From: CAZQHK01 sp964593455
Lineage (GTDB): Bacteria > Muiribacteriota > CAYSPT01
Length of the DNA stretch: 40,938 bases
Assembly: GCA_964593455.1 (NCBI GenBank)
Contig: CAZQHK010000039.1
Location: forward strand, 1 to 40,938
Reading direction: 5' to 3'
The notes beneath the pieces are model-generated. The model saw only the letters and a program-made list of their open reading frames with translations, was not told the DNA's origin and made no database searches. Within the stretch, counting starts at the first letter, position 1. The number at the start of each line of letters is the position of its first letter. Positions 17,735 through 25,349 of this stretch are shown one piece after another. A program made the translations under genes and the position numbers.

Positions 17735-17784
17735 AAAGGGAGAGGTATTAGATGAAACTTGTCATCCAATTGCCCTCTCCCTTT
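17735..17784 (-). terminator. Second (distal) hairpin downstream of the histone-like gene
   Basis: AAAGGGAGAG (17735-17744) and CTCTCCCTTT (17775-17784) form a perfect 10-bp stem, extended by the imperfect inner pairing GATGA/TCATC. On the minus strand it is followed by a T-rich run (TTTTTGTTTTC). It lies in tandem behind the first terminator and may be a back-up. Confidence 0.6.
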
Positions 17785-17797
17785 GAAAGTGCCTATT

Positions 17798-17834
17798 AAA
17801 AAAGTGAGGCAACGTTACCCGTCTCCTCACTTTT
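17798..17834 (-). terminator. Intrinsic terminator of the histone-like gene
   Basis: AAAAGTGAGG (17800-17809) and CCTCACTTTT (17825-17834) form a perfect 10-bp stem with a 15-base loop. On the minus strand the stem runs straight into six T residues and TAATA. It lies 35 bases after the stop of the Lys/Ala-rich gene. Confidence 0.85.
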
Positions 17835-17868
17835 AGTGCGCTGAAGCCACACTCATTGTAGCACTTCA

Positions 17869-18180
17869 TTACTTCTTGGCTTTTGCTTTAGTTGTCTTTT
17901 TGGCGGCGGGCTTCTTGGCGGCAGCTTTTTTGGCGGCGGGCTTCTTGGCGGCGGGCTTCTTGGCTTTCTTTTTGGCTTTCTTTTTGGCTTTCTTTTTGGC
18001 CGCAGGAGCAGCCTTTTCTTCAATTACGCTCTTGAAGTATTTCTCAAAGGCCGTGCCATACTTCTCCGCCCATTCATGCGCCGCGCGCTCAAAGCCGATA
18101 TCGTAGCCGAGATTCTCGCTCTCGATCCACTTGTATTTCTGGATCTCTTCGATAACCGCTTTTTCAAAATCCTCGTTCAT
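17869..18180 (-). CDS. Histone H1-like Lys/Ala-rich DNA-binding protein
   Basis: This 103-residue protein has two parts. Residues 1-53 form a compact helical domain containing YKWIESENLGYDIGFERAA and a following EWAEKY segment, a pattern I have seen in small bacterial proteins but cannot name. Residues 54-103 are almost purely Lys, Ala and Pro in AAKK/KAKK/KPAAKK repeats, like the tails of eukaryotic H1 and bacterial H1-like nucleoid proteins. It therefore probably binds DNA or RNA electrostatically. It is monocistronic with a near-consensus promoter, a GGGAGG ribosome site at nine bases and a double terminator, which suggests strong expression. The N-terminal domain might confer specific localisation or dimerisation. 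Confidence 0.88.
   Translation of the reverse strand: MNEDFEKAVIEEIQKYKWIESENLGYDIGFERAAHEWAEKYGTAFEKYFKSVIEEKAAPAAKKKAKKKAKKKAKKPAAKKPAAKKAAAKKPAAKKTTKAKAKK
17880..18003 (-). repeat. Tandem codon repeat encoding the Lys/Ala tail
   Basis: The coding DNA of the tail consists of near-identical short units. On the plus strand, ttcttggcggcggg is repeated several times, followed by three copies of a 12-base unit ctttttggcttt. Such arrays change length by slippage, so tail length probably varies between strains. Confidence 0.8.
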
Positions 18181-18253
18181 AGCTCAAAACCTCCCTTCAT
18201 CATTGTAATATATTCGCCCATAGTTAGCTCTACTACCATGCGTTCAGGAGGGC

Positions 18254-18282
18254 ATTATACTCATCTGATTGGTGAAAAGCAA
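18254..18282 (-). promoter_or_regulatory. Strong sigma-70-type promoter of the histone-like gene
   Basis: On the minus strand, TTGCTT (18277-18282) is spaced 17 bases from a perfect TATAAT (18254-18259). The leader to the ATG at 18180 is about 67 bases, with GGGAGG close to the start. Confidence 0.85.
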
Positions 18283-18334
18283 GTGTAATAAAAAAAATTG
18301 ACGATTTTTTGAAAAAATACGTAAAAATATCTTG

Positions 18335-19528
18335 TTATGCTAGGAAAAGAGCACATCCGAAATAAATAATTCCCATCCAGCTGCAAACTCTGCGTATTAT
18401 ATTTTTACGGGTCATCGTGCCGAAGAGCAACAAATAACCGGTGTACATCCAGAACATGTTAAACTCAGGCATGGAAACTATTGAAAAAGAAAAACCACCG
18501 AGCAACGAGATCAACTTCAATAAATATGATGCGGGCCATATCAGCGTCCGCCCTATCAAGACCGCCATAACCGGCGAGAAAAAGGAGACCAGAACACACA
18601 CATATCCGGCGGGAACCAGGAAGAATACCAGAGGGAAAGCCAGAACATTTGACACCGGGGAAATCAGGGAAACAGATTTGAAATGCCAGGCAACCAGGGG
18701 AAACACCCATAGCTGAGCCACGACACTAACCCGAAATGTGTCAATAAACGCGTGAATAAATTTTTCCCGAACGGAACATGACTTGAAGGTCTCACCTGAA
18801 AAGGTAGAGATAATACCGAAGGTGGCTGCAAATGACAGTTGAAACGCCGCCGAGAGCAAGGAGGCAGGATCGACAATCAGTACTGCCAGCGCGGCCACGA
18901 AGAATGAATTTATTCGCTCTCCTCGATTACCGGCTACCGCACCACCGGCAGACAGCATACCCATGATAACCGCCCGGACAACAGAAACCTTCCACCCAAG
19001 AAGAATGATGTAAACCGGCAGAAACATAAATACCGCCATATAAGAAAACCGCGATACGCCGCCTGTGCCACTGAAAAGCAGCAAAATCAACCTGGTGACG
19101 ATTCCCACGTGAATCCCAGACACCGCCAGAAGGTGCGCCAGACCGGAGCGACGAAATAAACGTTTGTCGGAAGTTTTCATATCCCGGGTTTCTCCACCGA
19201 GAATTCCTTTAAAGAGAGCAGCTGTCGAGTTTTCCCAGATGTAGCCGACCTGTTTGGCGACAATACTTGGTTTTTTATGACTCTGAATTGTATTATTCTG
19301 CCTGAGATGGAGGCTGGTTCCCGCCAGAATAAAGCCCAGAGTTATCATCACGGCGAGAATTGTCAGAGAAGCCAGACCATGTCTCTTGAACCATTCAAGC
19401 GGCAGGATGAGGCAAAACAATGTCCCCAGGCAGACCTGCCACAGAAAGATGTTTTGCGGCTTCAACAAAAACCCCAGTGCCACACCGAGTAATAAGGGTA
19501 TTAAAATCTTTCCCGCGGGGCGTGCCAT
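18335..19528 (-). CDS. ComEC/Rec2-type competence membrane protein, channel domain only
   Basis: This 397-residue polytopic protein carries the ComEC competence domain that forms the inner-membrane DNA channel. Diagnostic sequences are AHLLAVSGIHVGIV near residue 145, WKVSVVRAVIMG near 190 and LLSAAFQLSFAATFGI near 235, with about nine membrane helices. Full-length ComEC is roughly 700-800 residues, with an N-terminal OB-like domain and a C-terminal metallo-beta-lactamase domain. Here the OB part is nearly absent and the lactamase part is missing altogether. The ATG at 19528 is chosen because AGGTGA lies eight bases upstream; the longer ORF to 19573 overlaps a probable -12/-24 promoter. A comEA-like gene and pilin-like genes lie upstream in the same orientation under matching regulatory sites. 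Confidence 0.9.
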   Translation of the reverse strand: MARPAGKILIPLLLGVALGFLLKPQNIFLWQVCLGTLFCLILPLEWFKRHGLASLTILAVMITLGFILAGTSLHLRQNNTIQSHKKPSIVAKQVGYIWENSTAALFKGILGGETRDMKTSDKRLFRRSGLAHLLAVSGIHVGIVTRLILLLFSGTGGVSRFSYMAVFMFLPVYIILLGWKVSVVRAVIMGMLSAGGAVAGNRGERINSFFVAALAVLIVDPASLLSAAFQLSFAATFGIISTFSGETFKSCSVREKFIHAFIDTFRVSVVAQLWVFPLVAWHFKSVSLISPVSNVLAFPLVFFLVPAGYVCVLVSFFSPVMAVLIGRTLIWPASYLLKLISLLGGFSFSIVSMPEFNMFWMYTGYLLLFGTMTRKNIIRRVCSWMGIIYFGCALFLA

Positions 19529-19557
19529 CACGTGATTCACCTCACGGATTATTACAA

Positions 19558-19572
19558 GCACAATCGATGCCA
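19558..19572 (-). promoter_or_regulatory. Probable sigma-54 (-24/-12) promoter of the comEC-like gene
   Basis: On the minus strand, TGGCATCGATTGTGC contains GG-N10-GC and matches the sigma-54 consensus TGGCAC-N5-TTGC except for two positions. It ends 29 bases before the ATG at 19528. Two enhancer-like sites lie 109 bases upstream. The match is weaker than at the comEA promoter. Confidence 0.6.
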
Positions 19573-19680
19573 AAACCGTCCTCCGCCTTGAATATCAGCG
19601 TGAAAAACAAGGTGGATACACCGGATAAGCCGACAAATGACATTCCGGAACAAACGAATTAGCTGGCAGGCTGATAGTAC

Positions 19681-19720
19681 TGTCTCAAATTGAAACACAT
19701 TACTCGATCAATTCGAGACA
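19681..19720. promoter_or_regulatory. Paired enhancer-like palindromes upstream of the comEC-like gene
   Basis: Two 17-bp sites share the dyad TGTCTCA-N3-TGAGACA: TGTCTCAAATTGAAACA at 19681-19697 and, on the other strand, TGTCTCGAATTGATCGA at 19704-19720. Their centres are 23 bp apart. The outer arms form an inverted repeat of 13 bases with one mismatch. The same kind of pair precedes the comEA operon. Confidence 0.7.
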
Positions 19721-19753
19721 CTTTCACATTCCACCTAATTTCAGGACAAACAA

Positions 19754-19785
19754 AACAGGAGGCGCAGATAACGCCTCCTGTTGTT
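19754..19785 (-). terminator. Intrinsic terminator of the comEA-to-repeat-protein operon
   Basis: AACAGGAGGCG (19754-19764) and CGCCTCCTGTT (19772-19782) form a perfect 11-bp stem with a seven-base loop. On the minus strand it is followed by TTGTTTG after the closing TT. It lies about 25 bases after the stop of the 269-residue gene, closing the long operon. Confidence 0.85.
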
Positions 19786-19807
19786 ATTCGTTGCGAATAT
19801 TGCTAAT

Positions 19808-20617
19808 TTACATATCGGAATCCGGATTGCGTTCTATCTTTTCTCCGTCCACAGATTCGCCAGCGGGAATTGCTTCACCGGGGAGAATTACCTGAAGATC
19901 AAAGATGCTGCCGCCATCTATCATGCCGGCGTCCAGCCACATGGTCTCGACAAAAGCTATCGTCTGCTCGTATTCATCCTTGGCCCGTTCCAGGGCTTTT
20001 TTCCGCGCCATACGGCTCAAGAAAAAGATAACCGGTGTGTCTTCATACTCCTGCCGGGCTTTCTTCACCTTGTAGGCGGCCCAGTCGATCTGCAGTTCCG
20101 AGTACTCACGGAGCGAGTCGATATATTTCTGTTTCCGGGCCGGCAGCCGCCAACTCATGAAACCCGAAGTGTTTTTATAAACGTCGTAGGCGAACTCGTA
20201 CTTGGCCTGGGAAAGTTTAAGAACCCTGGACATGTACTCGTCAAGAGAGCGTTCCATATCTTTTTTCCGGCTTCTCCTGGCGAAAACCCTGACCCAGTGG
20301 GTATCCTCGTAACGTTTCTTGGCCAGCCGGTAATGCTCCAGAGCCATGTTGACTTCCCGAAGCTTCAACTGAACATAGTACGGGTTCATCTTCGGATCGA
20401 CAATGTCGCCGATCTTGTTGATCTCGTCAACGATAGTCTTGCCGTTCTGCAGGATCTCATCGAGATCCTTGGCCCCGTCGGCAATCTTGTCACCGAAATT
20501 TTTACTGTTCTCACCTAAATTGCCCAACTGATCGGTGATGCCGCCAGCCATGAGTGGAGCTGTGCAGAACAGTGAAATAACAAATGCACATACCATCAAA
20601 CAAATACTTTTTCTCAT
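19808..20617 (-). CDS. Secreted helical protein with three internal repeats, unknown function
   Basis: This 269-residue protein has a clear signal peptide ending near PLMAGG (residues 1-25). The mature part is charged and helical and contains three diverged copies of one unit, Y-(E/K)-(D/N)-T-x(8-10)-R-x2-(R/K)K-x3-(E/I)-x(2-3)-L/K-x-EY, at about residues 104-130 (YEDTHWVRVFARRSRKK), 149-175 (YKNTSGFMSWRLPARKQ) and 190-216 (YEDTPVIFFLSRMARKK). No known family was recognised. It is the last gene of the pilin/binding-protein operon, with an excellent AAGGAGG ribosome site and a terminator after it. Periplasmic or cell-surface location is likely. A scaffold function for the pseudopilus or the binding protein is possible but unproven. 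Confidence 0.8.
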   Translation of the reverse strand: MRKSICLMVCAFVISLFCTAPLMAGGITDQLGNLGENSKNFGDKIADGAKDLDEILQNGKTIVDEINKIGDIVDPKMNPYYVQLKLREVNMALEHYRLAKKRYEDTHWVRVFARRSRKKDMERSLDEYMSRVLKLSQAKYEFAYDVYKNTSGFMSWRLPARKQKYIDSLREYSELQIDWAAYKVKKARQEYEDTPVIFFLSRMARKKALERAKDEYEQTIAFVETMWLDAGMIDGGSIFDLQVILPGEAIPAGESVDGEKIERNPDSDM

Positions 20618-20640
20618 CTACGTTACCTCCTTAAAGAGTA

Positions 20641-21543
20641 TTACAACAAATCGCTTTCTATATCATCTACCCAGTTGTTGGATGCGTTACCCAAAGCCAG
20701 GACCCTTCCTCCGGGAGAAACCATGAACTGCTGGCCTTCTTTGAGCGCAAATGATTTTCCCTGGATGGGGTGGACAATGATCTGGCCGGAAAATACGCCT
20801 ACCCGGGTAAGTTCTCCGGGCAGTACTTTAAGTGCGATCCGGCTATCAATAAGCTCCAGGAGCGCACCCGGAGTTTCTATCATCTGTGTTGTAAGCTTAT
20901 CGATGATTCTCGCCACAAACGTGCCTCTGGAAAGAGTCGCCTGGCCGTCCCGGAAGGAGCAGGCAGAGCCGGATCCCACCTCAAAAGCGGTGCCGCTTTG
21001 GAACGTGACCTCCGCTTTGGAACCGAAACCGGTCTCTACGGAAAGCAAGTCATTCAGGTTCACGGCGATCCCCTCCGAGACCGTGGCGGGCCTGCCGCCG
21101 CTGTCTACTTTCACCAGGCTGCCCTGATCGGGAACGATAAGCGCCGTCATCATCTGCCCGGTATCGAATTGACCGTGAAGATTGACCGTTACCGCCATGA
21201 GAAGGACCACTACGGCCGCCGCTGCAGCCGGCATCACCCATCCGGAGGACCAGCCGAACTCGGGTTGGAAGAGCCGTTCCAGGAATGAACGCTCCCGTCG
21301 CTTTTCCTCTTCCATCAACCGGCTTAGCACCCGGTAGGTGAAATCGGCCGGTACACGTCTTTGAGGAAGCACGGAGGCCGCGGTAAAGAGCCGGCTGTAG
21401 CCTGCGCTCAAACGCTCGCACTCCGGGCAGCTTTCGAGATGTTCCGCGAGTTTGCCGCTCTCGACTTTAGAGAGCTTACCATCAAGCTTACTTTGAATGA
21501 GAGAATCAGCTGAATCGCAATACAACTGCTTCTTAATCGACAT
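20641..21543 (-). CDS. Anti-sigma-factor-like zinc finger membrane protein with FecR domain
   Basis: This 300-residue protein joins two regulatory modules. The cytoplasmic N-terminus is a zf-HC2 zinc finger with the HxxxCxxC motif in HLESCPECERL near residue 42. A transmembrane helix (MPAAAAAVVVLLMAVTV, about 104-121) follows. The extracytoplasmic part has a FecR-like beta domain (about 140-260; VGSGSACSFRDGQATLSRGTF, split around residue 190), known to sense or relay envelope signals. Such proteins normally pair with an ECF sigma factor, but none is encoded next to it. Longer starts up to 21558 exist; the ATG at 21543 has GGAG nine bases upstream. It lies between the binding-protein fusion and the triple-repeat protein in one operon. 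Confidence 0.87.
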   Translation of the reverse strand: MSIKKQLYCDSADSLIQSKLDGKLSKVESGKLAEHLESCPECERLSAGYSRLFTAASVLPQRRVPADFTYRVLSRLMEEEKRRERSFLERLFQPEFGWSSGWVMPAAAAAVVVLLMAVTVNLHGQFDTGQMMTALIVPDQGSLVKVDSGGRPATVSEGIAVNLNDLLSVETGFGSKAEVTFQSGTAFEVGSGSACSFRDGQATLSRGTFVARIIDKLTTQMIETPGALLELIDSRIALKVLPGELTRVGVFSGQIIVHPIQGKSFALKEGQQFMVSPGGRVLALGNASNNWVDDIESDLL

Positions 21544-21614
21544 TTTTACCATCTCCACAATACGTATAGTGACGGGGGGTAGGAGATGTTACAGGAAAGG
21601 TACTATATTTTATT

Positions 21615-24600
21615 TTATCTCAAACGCCGTTTGATGCTGACCCGCCCAAGAGAGAGGAGGCCGTTGGGCAGAATTATTTCTCCCTTGACTTCTTTCCGTT
21701 TGCCATAGGTCCGGTGCAGGTTAGCGAGGGGAATAATCGTGAGCCGTTCGATCAACGCCGCCTGCACTTCGTCGTAAACACGGTTCCGGACATTGATATC
21801 AGGTTCATCCGCCATGCCGGCCAATTTTTTTTCCTGCTCTTCGCCTAACCGGGATAACCATGGGCTCTCGCCGGAGGAAAAAAACTTCTTTAAAAAATAG
21901 CCGGTGTCGGTCACGTACGGATCGGCGGATATAACGGCGAAGTCCGGTTCCACTTCCGTGCTTTCTCCCCATAAAAGAGCCTGTAATCGCTGCCGGTCAA
22001 CTTCCTGGACCTCGATGTTAAGGCCGCTGGACGTGACTTTTTCCTGCACGGCATAGGCCAGTTCCTGGATCATCTGGCGGTCATCGGACTCGACCCAGAT
22101 ATGGAAATCATTATCTTCCCCGGCGGCCAGGGTTTCCAATACCTGCATGGCTTTATAAAAGTCGATCTCCGACACGGTGATTTTTGGGGAAACAGGCAGC
22201 GATGGCGGCAGAAACGTGTCGGCCAGCTGGGCGCGGTTCCTGAGAGCATAAGAGGCCAAGCTGTTTTTGTCCATCACGCTGACAAAAGCCGACCGGTGAT
22301 CGAGAGAGTCAAAAGGAGTCTTATCAGAACGAGTCATCAGGTAAACAACTTTTGTCGGACCCGAGTTTACCAGAAACAGATCCTCATTTTCCTCCAAAAG
22401 CTGGACCATCTTGTTAGTCACCGGGAAGATGATATCCACGTTCCCGTGTTTCAGGTGCAGCATCCTCGACATGGGGTCGGAAATGGAGATGAACCGGAGG
22501 AAGCCGATATCCGGTTTCTGCCCTCGATAATCTTCGGACCGTTTAAGTGTCAGCACTCCTTCCTCGTTCAGAGTAACAAAGGAAAACGGGCCGGTACCAG
22601 CCGGCACGCCGAGACTGCCCGGGGCGCCGGACAACTGATCGTCCTCACCTCCCTCGTCCCAGTTATTCAAGTTCTTCGGACTGATCATGAGGGCGGCGGG
22701 ATGGGTCAAGAGGTACGGAAGAGATGGTGTCGGATGAGTAGTGGTAATCTCTACACGCCGGGAATCAAGAACGGAAACATTGTCGATTGGCAGATAAAAT
22801 TCATTGAAGTCAATTGATTCTTCCCGTTCCGATTGCAAGATTCCGATGAGACGGTATAGGTTCTCTTTCACCACTTCGGCGTTCAGTTCAGCCCCGTCAT
22901 GGAAGGTAACTCCCTCTCGCAACGTGAACACCCAGCTGGTGAAATTATCGTCATGGCTCCAACTTTCTGCCAGGAGCGGCTCCACCTGACGCTCGTCGTT
23001 AAGACGGCACAATCTTTCATACAACTGTAGCAGGGGAACAAACTCCCGGTCTTCCCGGGCGCGATGGGGGTCAAGATTGGTTACACGCCTATCCAGAGCG
23101 ACAGTGAGCATATTCTCTTCCAAGCGACGGTCGAGAATTTCCCGGCATGTGTTGAAGGTATCGTATTTCTTCTTTTCCACTAGGAAACGAAATAGCTCCA
23201 TCTGGATGTCGTTATAGGAAACGGTGGCTTTGAGGAAATCCGAATAGGCGTTCAGGTATTCCTGGTGGTAGCTGAACATATCCTTTTCATCCGGATTCTT
23301 TCTGACCAGGTCCATAACTTCCCGTATATCAACATCCACCCTGATATTGCGGAGAAATTCATTAACTTCGAGTTCCATATTACGCAGTGCGTCCTCGGGA
23401 TCCATTTTCCTGGTGACGGCGTCATACAGATAGGTTTGAAAAATGAGGGAAATGACCCGGTAGAACGGTACTGCGGGCCGGGACCCGATATCATCCATCA
23501 GGTACCGTATCATGGAGAGGTTGAAATCCTCGGCGAAAAGCTCGACTTCAAAATCATCGGCCCGGCGGGCCGGCGGGTCGCCATGAGCCAGGAACCTGGC
23601 CCGCTGCACCCGGTCGCTTACCAGGTATTCGATGAACCGCCAGGCTTCTTCCGGATGTTTCGAGTACCGGTTGATGGCCAGGGCCCAGCCTCCCAGCGTG
23701 CCCCGTGATTCTCCCGCGGGACCGGAGGGCATGGTAGTAACCCCGATCCTGTCCTTGACCGCACTCTGGTAATGCTGGCAGCTTTTGAACAGGGGCGGCC
23801 AGTGACGAGCAAAAACGGCGTTACCGGAGATAAACTGTTCCTCGACCTGCTGTTCGGTAGCCGTGAGCAGAATATTCGGGTCGGAGACCACACCCGAATC
23901 GTAGATAACTTTCAACATGTATTCGAGGGCCTGCGTGTTCTCGGGAGTGTCGATCTTAAGCGTCCCGTTTTTCCTGAGCTCGATCCCCCCGCCGAAACTC
24001 CACATGAACTCGAGCACAGTGCATATGAGGCCTTCATACTTGGCCACTTCAAAAACATATCCCTCCATCCCGTACTTCTTCGAGAGGAGTCCGGCCTGGT
24101 TCACCAGTTCATCCCAGGTGGAAGGGACATCGAGATCTTCCAGGTTCAACAGATCCTTGCGGTAATAAAGAAGGCCCGAATGCACGAAGTAGGGGACGGC
24201 GAACAGCTCATCTTTGAAGGTGCATGCTTTCATCAGTTCCAGGGGGAACTCGGTTCGCACGGAGGGAGGGATGAAACTGTCCAGAGGACGGGCCAGATCC
24301 AAAAGCGCGTACTCCACCGGACGGATGATGTCCACCAGGAAGACATCAACGGTGCTAGGGTCTTTTTTCAGGAAATGGAGGTAGTTGTCGAATATGTCAC
24401 CGGTTTTGACGGCGTCCACCACGATCGTGTTGACATGAATGTCGTCGTTCTCCTGGTTGAAATTCCGAACCAGGGAAAGATCATGGCGGTTGGGATAGAT
24501 GACGGCATAGGTAATGGTCACCGGTTCCCCGGCGGCGGCACGCAGAGAACAGCTGTTTCCCACGATCAGCAGAAAAGCCATTGCCATAACCAGCGCGGCT

Positions 24601-24620
24601 GCTTTTTTCACGCGTCCCAT
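21615..24620 (-). CDS. Fusion of a family-1 (MalE-like) and a family-5 (OppA/DppA-like) extracellular solute-binding protein
   Basis: This 1001-residue exported protein has a Sec signal peptide (about residues 1-31, ending SLRAAAG). Residues about 35-430 match family-1 sugar-type binding proteins: VFLVDIIRPVEYA, FAVPYFVHSGLLYYRKDLL, PSTWDELVNQAGLL, and later GGWALAINRYSKHPEEAWRFIEYL. A helical linker (about 430-515) leads to a complete family-5 domain (about 517-1000): LTVALDRRVTNLDPH, EPLLAESWSHDD, WVFTLREGVTFHDG and AGTGPFSF are hallmark elements. The two families normally occur as separate polypeptides serving different ABC systems. No lipobox is evident. It lies in the comEA/pilin operon, directly upstream of an anti-sigma/FecR protein, so a sensory rather than purely nutritional role is possible. 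Confidence 0.9.
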   Translation of the reverse strand: MGRVKKAAALVMAMAFLLIVGNSCSLRAAAGEPVTITYAVIYPNRHDLSLVRNFNQENDDIHVNTIVVDAVKTGDIFDNYLHFLKKDPSTVDVFLVDIIRPVEYALLDLARPLDSFIPPSVRTEFPLELMKACTFKDELFAVPYFVHSGLLYYRKDLLNLEDLDVPSTWDELVNQAGLLSKKYGMEGYVFEVAKYEGLICTVLEFMWSFGGGIELRKNGTLKIDTPENTQALEYMLKVIYDSGVVSDPNILLTATEQQVEEQFISGNAVFARHWPPLFKSCQHYQSAVKDRIGVTTMPSGPAGESRGTLGGWALAINRYSKHPEEAWRFIEYLVSDRVQRARFLAHGDPPARRADDFEVELFAEDFNLSMIRYLMDDIGSRPAVPFYRVISLIFQTYLYDAVTRKMDPEDALRNMELEVNEFLRNIRVDVDIREVMDLVRKNPDEKDMFSYHQEYLNAYSDFLKATVSYNDIQMELFRFLVEKKKYDTFNTCREILDRRLEENMLTVALDRRVTNLDPHRAREDREFVPLLQLYERLCRLNDERQVEPLLAESWSHDDNFTSWVFTLREGVTFHDGAELNAEVVKENLYRLIGILQSEREESIDFNEFYLPIDNVSVLDSRRVEITTTHPTPSLPYLLTHPAALMISPKNLNNWDEGGEDDQLSGAPGSLGVPAGTGPFSFVTLNEEGVLTLKRSEDYRGQKPDIGFLRFISISDPMSRMLHLKHGNVDIIFPVTNKMVQLLEENEDLFLVNSGPTKVVYLMTRSDKTPFDSLDHRSAFVSVMDKNSLASYALRNRAQLADTFLPPSLPVSPKITVSEIDFYKAMQVLETLAAGEDNDFHIWVESDDRQMIQELAYAVQEKVTSSGLNIEVQEVDRQRLQALLWGESTEVEPDFAVISADPYVTDTGYFLKKFFSSGESPWLSRLGEEQEKKLAGMADEPDINVRNRVYDEVQAALIERLTIIPLANLHRTYGKRKEVKGEIILPNGLLSLGRVSIKRRLR

Positions 24621-24655
24621 ACACCTTTCATAGCCGGGGCACTACTCCGCGGCCG

Positions 24656-25291
24656 TCAATAATTTAGCTTTAATACCTGCCCCCGGTGGTTGGCGACCCA
24701 GCTCGGGTCCTTGGCCCAGTTAGAAACGTAACGGGGGACGATCACCGTGCGAATGACGGTATCCTTCTGGCCAATCTTCAACTTGAGTATCACCCGTATC
24801 GAGGGAATCTTGACGACGGCCAGCTTTTTCTTTTTCTTGATCATCGTTCCCAGGGGCCTCTTGAAAACGGGGATGTGTTTCAGTAGGAAACTGCCATCTT
24901 CCAACTGGGGACAGATGGTATCGATCATGCCATCATTATTGTCGACGTATCGAACCATCCGTTTTTTTCCTTTGTACCTGGTCGACGGTTTAATCTGATA
25001 GGTTATCTTTTCACCCAGTGCGTAAAATCCGCCGTTCCCCATTTTGGGAAGATATGTTGCCTCTTTATCTTTAACGTTACTGTCTTCCAGCTCGAACTTG
25101 GTGAAATTTAGCTTATGCTTGCCCTCGACGCTAATGTCATAGGTAGCCTCCCGGAGTTCGCGTTTCAGGCGCTCGATAACCGAGCTGTAGGCCTGGACGA
25201 GATCCAGGCGCTCGGATCCTTTCTCATAGCTCTTGTGCCCGGCGAAGAGAAACTGGAACACCACTCCCGTGATAACCAGGCTGATTCCCAT
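24656..25291 (-). CDS. PilW-like minor pilin/pseudopilin (5' end extends upstream without a canonical start)
   Basis: The listed ORF begins at an internal ATG. In the same frame, codons upstream to 25321 read G-FTAIELLVAMGISLVITG, a textbook prepilin peptidase site (cleavage after Gly, Phe+1, Glu+5) followed by the hydrophobic pilin helix. The gene therefore starts upstream, but between the in-frame stop and 25321 there is no ATG, GTG or TTG; only a CTG at 25391-25393 or an ATA at 25400-25402 is available. The body (about 210 residues) resembles PilW/GspJ-type subunits. The upstream pilV-like gene overlaps this region and stops at 25350. It is probably a minor pilin of a type IV pilus or competence pseudopilus. 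Translation might use CTG, or the base sequence may contain an error. Confidence 0.85.
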   Translation of the reverse strand: MGISLVITGVVFQFLFAGHKSYEKGSERLDLVQAYSSVIERLKRELREATYDISVEGKHKLNFTKFELEDSNVKDKEATYLPKMGNGGFYALGEKITYQIKPSTRYKGKKRMVRYVDNNDGMIDTICPQLEDGSFLLKHIPVFKRPLGTMIKKKKKLAVVKIPSIRVILKLKIGQKDTVIRTVIVPRYVSNWAKDPSWVANHRGQVLKLNY

Positions 25292-25349
25292 GGCTACCAG
25301 CAGCTCAATAGCGGTAAAGCCCCGCCCGCACCCGTTGTTTTCAGGTCGA

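Noticed and set aside
17482..17751. Plus-strand 89-codon ORF in the gene-free stretch
   Set aside because: It starts within the opposing gene's promoter region, lacks a ribosome site and shows no protein-family features.
17735..17834. Possible short CRISPR or repeat array because of two similar-looking hairpins
   Set aside because: The two stems have unrelated sequences and T-tracts on the minus strand, so they are tandem terminators.
17876..18106. Plus-strand hydrophobic ORF resembling a small membrane protein (AAGFLAAAFLAAGF-type)
   Set aside because: It is produced purely by the antisense of Lys/Ala codon repeats. The minus strand has promoter, ribosome site and terminators.
18300..18334. 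AT-rich stem with T run after the comEC-like gene as a terminator
   Set aside because: The stem is only A/T pairs (ATTTTTTCAAAAAAT) with no GC core, so the call would be unreliable.
19781..20518. Plus-strand 245-codon ORF opposite the triple-repeat protein
   Set aside because: No ribosome site or family resemblance. The minus-strand gene has a signal peptide, strong ribosome site and terminator.
23772..24662. Plus-strand 296-codon ORF opposite the binding-protein fusion
   Set aside because: It lies entirely over the well-supported family-1 domain and its composition is not protein-like.
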